Shown here: positions 61,110-64,000 of the stretch, in pieces
Numbering within the stretch: position 1 is the first letter of the stretch
Layout of the letters: each line of letters begins with the position of its first letter
Assembly: GCA_012518215.1 (NCBI GenBank)
Contig: JAAYSV010000003.1
Span: 1 to 64,000, forward strand
Direction of reading: 5' to 3'
DNA length: 64,000 nucleotides
From: Bacillota bacterium
GTDB lineage: Bacteria > Bacillota > Dethiobacteria > DTU022 > PWGO01
The notes under the pieces: model-generated
Seen by the model: only the letters and a program-made list of their open reading frames with translations
What the model was told of the DNA's origin: nothing
Database searches by the model: none
Made by a program: the position numbers and the translations under genes

Positions 61110-62984
61110 TTATCTCCCCGAGATAATTTCCACGGCGCTGAATTTGTCAGGGCAGACATCCATGCAGATCCCGCATCGGGTGCATAAATCAGTGTCTATT
61201 GCATGCGGTTCCTTTTTTTCGCCGCTGATTGCCCCCACCGGGCAAGCCCGCAGGCAGATCCCGCACCCCCGGCACTTTTCTTCATTGATATGGTAGGTGA
61301 TCAGATCCTTGCAGACAAGTGCCGGGCATCGCTTCTCCCTGATATGCGCCTCATATTCATCACGAAAATATTTGATCGTGCTCAGTACGGGGTTGGAAGC
61401 CGTCTTGCCCAGACCGCAGATTGAAGTGCGGGTGATCGTTTCAGCCAGAAGTTCAAGAAGCTCGATATCCCCCTCTTTGCCCCTTCCGGCGCAGATGTCG
61501 GTCAGAATGCGGAGCATCTGTTTTGTGCCTTCCCGGCAGGGGACGCATTGCCCGCAGGATTCATATACCGTAAAACCCAAAAAGTAACGGGCCACATCAA
61601 CCATACAACTGTCTTCATCAAGGACAACCATACCGCCGGAACCCATCATCGCCCCGGCATCCAGCAGGGAATCAAAGTCCACGGGAAGATCAAGCAGACG
61701 TTCGGGGAGACATCCACCCGAGGGGCCGCCGATCTGAACCGCTTTGAATTTCTTGCCATCAACGATTCCGCCGCCAATCTCGTAAATGATCTTCCGCAGG
61801 GCGATACCCATGGGCACTTCAACCAGTCCGCTACGCCTGATCTTGCCAGTCAGGGCAAAAACAGCCGTCCCCTTGCTGTTTTCTGAACCGATGCTGTTAA
61901 ACCAGGCAGTACCATTCAGAAGGATACGGGGAACGAAAGCGAAGGTTTTGACATTGTTCAATAGCGTCGGCCGATCATGCAGGCCGACCTCGGTCGTGCG
62001 TGGACGCGGTAAGGGCTTGGGCATACCCCGCCCCCCCTCTATGGACATGACCAGCGCCGTCGATTCACCGCATACAAAAGCCCCGGCACCCTGGAATATC
62101 TTCAGATCAAAGTTGAAGCCGCTACCCAGGATATCATCCCCGAGCAAATTTCTTTCGCGGGCCTGCGATATTGCTTTCCGCAGACGGGAAACCGCCAACG
62201 GATATTCTGCGCGCACATATAAATATCCCGTATCAGCCCCGATTGTACAAGCAGCGATGGCCATCCCTTCCAGGACAGCATGAGGATCGCCCTCCAGTAC
62301 AGATCTGTCCATGAATGCCCCCGGATCACCTTCATCGGCATTGCAGATCACATATTTGGGTCCTGCAAGCTTGAGGCAGGAATCCCATTTCCTGCCGACA
62401 GGAAAACCGGCGCCGCCGCGCCCTCTCAGCCCGGAAGCGGTGATCCTGGCAATGATATCTTCAGGTTTGCTTTCCAGGGCAATGGCCAGGGCATGGTATC
62501 CGTCCCCGGCAATGTATTCATCGATATCCTCGGGGTTGATATCGCCGCAATTTTTCAGGATCACCTTCTGCTGTTCAGCCTGTGCAGGATCATCATTGAA
62601 ATCGGGAATGTCCCTGAAATCTCCTTCACCATCTATTTTCCCCAGAGCAAGATCGGGTCTTGGATTACCCCCTACCAGATAATCCTTGACCAGATCGTTT
62701 GCTTTCTCGGGGGTGACATGGCCATACCTTATACGCGGGCATCCCGGCCGGATGATATCAACCAGGACCTCGGAGTGGCAGAGGCCGGCACATCCCACTG
62801 GCCGGATATCAGCATCGATTCCCTGCTCGTCCAGCGTCTCCCTGAATGCTTCTATTACCTCCTGCGCTCCGGAAGCCAATCCGCATGTCGCCGTCCCCAC
62901 CAGTATCTGCACCCTGTCATGGGCGTTCCTCTGCTTTATTTTTTCCAGGGACTTTGCCCTCACAGTTTCGTACTTTTGCAGCAT
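61110..62984 (-). CDS. NADH-binding flavoprotein of NuoF/HndC type
   Basis: The 624-residue iron-sulfur flavoprotein has an N-terminal thioredoxin-like [2Fe-2S] domain (TATCGLASGAQEV..., CAGLCHSEV), an NADH/FMN domain with GRGGAGFPVGRKW and ADEGDPGAFMDRS, an SLBB domain, the [4Fe-4S] site ESCGQCVPCREGTKQM and a C-terminal double ferredoxin (CRGCGICLRACP, CTRCGICMDVCP). The same build occurs in electron-bifurcating [FeFe]-hydrogenase HydB/HndC and formate dehydrogenase partners. No HydA, HydC or NuoE gene is adjacent, so its partner is unknown. GAGGAGGTGA stands nine bases before the ATG and TATAAT (63026-63021) about 37 bases further upstream. Confidence 0.9.
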   Translation of the reverse strand: MLQKYETVRAKSLEKIKQRNAHDRVQILVGTATCGLASGAQEVIEAFRETLDEQGIDADIRPVGCAGLCHSEVLVDIIRPGCPRIRYGHVTPEKANDLVKDYLVGGNPRPDLALGKIDGEGDFRDIPDFNDDPAQAEQQKVILKNCGDINPEDIDEYIAGDGYHALAIALESKPEDIIARITASGLRGRGGAGFPVGRKWDSCLKLAGPKYVICNADEGDPGAFMDRSVLEGDPHAVLEGMAIAACTIGADTGYLYVRAEYPLAVSRLRKAISQARERNLLGDDILGSGFNFDLKIFQGAGAFVCGESTALVMSIEGGRGMPKPLPRPRTTEVGLHDRPTLLNNVKTFAFVPRILLNGTAWFNSIGSENSKGTAVFALTGKIRRSGLVEVPMGIALRKIIYEIGGGIVDGKKFKAVQIGGPSGGCLPERLLDLPVDFDSLLDAGAMMGSGGMVVLDEDSCMVDVARYFLGFTVYESCGQCVPCREGTKQMLRILTDICAGRGKEGDIELLELLAETITRTSICGLGKTASNPVLSTIKYFRDEYEAHIREKRCPALVCKDLITYHINEEKCRGCGICLRACPVGAISGEKKEPHAIDTDLCTRCGICMDVCPDKFSAVEIISGR

Positions 62985-63020
62985 GTATGGACGTCACCTC
63001 CTCAAGATATAACATCATTC

Positions 63021-63026
63021 ATTATA
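63021..63026 (-). promoter_or_regulatory. Perfect -10 of the NuoF/HndC-like gene
   Basis: TATAAT on the minus strand, 37 bases upstream of the start codon. No -35 close to consensus lies at 17 bp. Confidence 0.5.
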
Positions 63027-63151
63027 CCCCAAATCATGCGAATCAGACCAAAAAGAAACAATTTCTTTCCAACCCGGATGAAATAAAGTTGTAATGAAAA
63101 TAATCGCAAGTGCTGATAGCATGGAAAAATCTCGTCAAATTTGACCTATAT

Positions 63152-63571
63152 TCATGTATTCTTGCTTGAAGATTGAAATTTCGAGGCAATCCTGTCCAGG
63201 ACACCATTCAAAAAAGCAACCGAGGCCTGTTCACCATATTTGTGCGTCAGTTCCAGGGCCTCGTCTATGGAAACGGATGCAGGGATATCGGAACGGTATA
63301 TTATCTCGTAAACGGCCATGCGCAGCAGGCTGCGGTCCACCGAAGCAATACGTTCCAGTGTCCAGTTCACCAGGCAGGAAGTGATATGGGCATCGATCTC
63401 ATTTTTATTTTTCAGGGTACCACTGAACAGGTCCCCGGCAAAGTCGATCTCCTCCGGGGACAGAAGCAATCCGTCCAGTGCATATTTCATGGCCGCGCCG
63501 GGTTGCGCCCGGCCCACATCAACCTGAAACAATGCCTTGAATGCAGCTTCTCGTGCCAATCTTCTGCTCAA
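63152..63571 (-). CDS. nusB: Transcription antitermination protein NusB
   Basis: The 139-residue all-helical protein has SRRLAREAAFKALFQVDVG, LVNWTLERIASVDRSLLRMA and ISIDEALELTHKYGEQASV-like (PASVSIDEALELTHKYG) with GVLDRIASKF at the end. It joins NusE to process ribosomal transcripts. The amaP gene lies upstream on the same strand, the usual companion, but both run opposite to spoIIIA. Confidence 0.95.
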   Translation of the reverse strand: MSRRLAREAAFKALFQVDVGRAQPGAAMKYALDGLLLSPEEIDFAGDLFSGTLKNKNEIDAHITSCLVNWTLERIASVDRSLLRMAVYEIIYRSDIPASVSIDEALELTHKYGEQASVAFLNGVLDRIASKFQSSSKNT

Positions 63572-63729
63572 TCAACAGACCCCCAATCCATCGGCCCCTG
63601 TCAACCCGCCACCCCTGAAATCCCGGCACCTGCCGGCAGCAACCGGATGTCTTTCACGCAAACAACCTGAATCATCCACATTTTCATGGATTGCAGGGGA
63701 TGTACCCGGTTGCATCGGAAAGGCGCCCA

Positions 63730-64000
63730 TCAAGTTGACCGGGAAGGAGCCTTTTCTTTGACGATATTATCAACCGAGACCCGGACCTCCCTGATCATAA
63801 TGCCGGTCATGCTCTCCACATACTCCTTGACCCTGTTCTGCAAGACAGACGAAATCTGGGGAATTTCCAGATCGGGCAGCACCTTGATGCGCAGATTGAT
63901 GATCGTTCCCTGCTTCGTGTCATTCACCCCGGCTTCAATATCGCGGATGCCCTCTATGTCACGGGAGACCCGCAAAGCCATGTTTTCAATAGCACTGTAA
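63730..64000 (-). CDS. amaP: Alkaline shock response membrane anchor protein AmaP, C-terminal part
   Basis: The gene runs off the right edge: the frame is open through the last base, and the ATG at 63981 is probably internal. The visible 90 residues (AIENMALRVSRDIEGIRDIE; VKEYVESMTGIMIREVRVSV) match the Asp23-like domain at the end of AmaP. AmaP is a small membrane protein that anchors Asp23/Gls24 at the cell envelope. The membrane segments would lie outside the window. Asp23 itself is a less likely alternative. Confidence 0.75.
   Translation of the reverse strand, partial: YSAIENMALRVSRDIEGIRDIEAGVNDTKQGTIINLRIKVLPDLEIPQISSVLQNRVKEYVESMTGIMIREVRVSVDNIVKEKAPSRST

Overview
The window looks like a chromosome segment of an anaerobic, endospore-forming, Clostridia-type member of the Bacillota. 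The evidence is a complete spoIIIAA-AH operon, the aroE / type IV pilus / aroK-aroQ-pepP-efp gene order known from Clostridia, a fused 2-hydroxyacyl-CoA dehydratase activase, and an NADH-binding flavoprotein of hydrogenase/Nuo type. By eye the coding DNA is moderately GC-rich. I saw no tRNA, rRNA, CRISPR array, intact transposase or phage genes.

Layout. 1-388 is one arm of a long inverted repeat whose partner lies at about 15766-16140. Between the arms are feoB and feoA (minus strand), a divergent DtxR/MntR-type regulator, a plus-strand run DUF362 - rocD - serC-like - GT4/FapA fusion, and a 1445-aa tandem activase/dehydratase protein. 15690-17003 is non-coding and built from several copies of two dispersed repeat types. 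17124-22427 is a compact divergent catabolic locus: an FGGY kinase and a TetR regulator on the minus strand, an aminomutase-like aminotransferase and a two-domain class II aldolase on the plus strand, with matching inverted repeats just downstream of both candidate promoters. 22972-38134 is a mixed set: a giant secreted metzincin-like protein, a lipoprotein metallohydrolase, a polysaccharide deacetylase, a GH18 enzyme, hisC, an Lnt-like protein lacking the catalytic cysteine, a GH127 enzyme and a leuB-type dehydrogenase.

38307-60819 is a long collinear plus-strand block: yqeG, aroE, pilB, pilT, pilC, pseudopilins, prepilin peptidase, pilM, pilN, pilO, aroK, aroQ, pepP, efp, a CD1247-like protein and spoIIIAA-AH. 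It contains a perfect consensus sigma-A promoter whose -10 is bracketed by an inverted repeat (46246-46283). After a repeat remnant at 60838-61077 the strand flips: an orphan NuoF/HndC-like protein, nusB and a truncated amaP run on the minus strand. In related genomes the asp23/amaP/nusB group normally follows spoIIIAH in the same direction, so an inversion breakpoint at the repeat is plausible.

The best candidates for something new are the glycosyltransferase-FapA fusion, the TetR-controlled kinase/aminotransferase/aldolase pathway, the Cys-less Lnt paralogue, and the repeat family that borders two apparent breakpoints. All functions are inferred from reading sequence; no database search was run.
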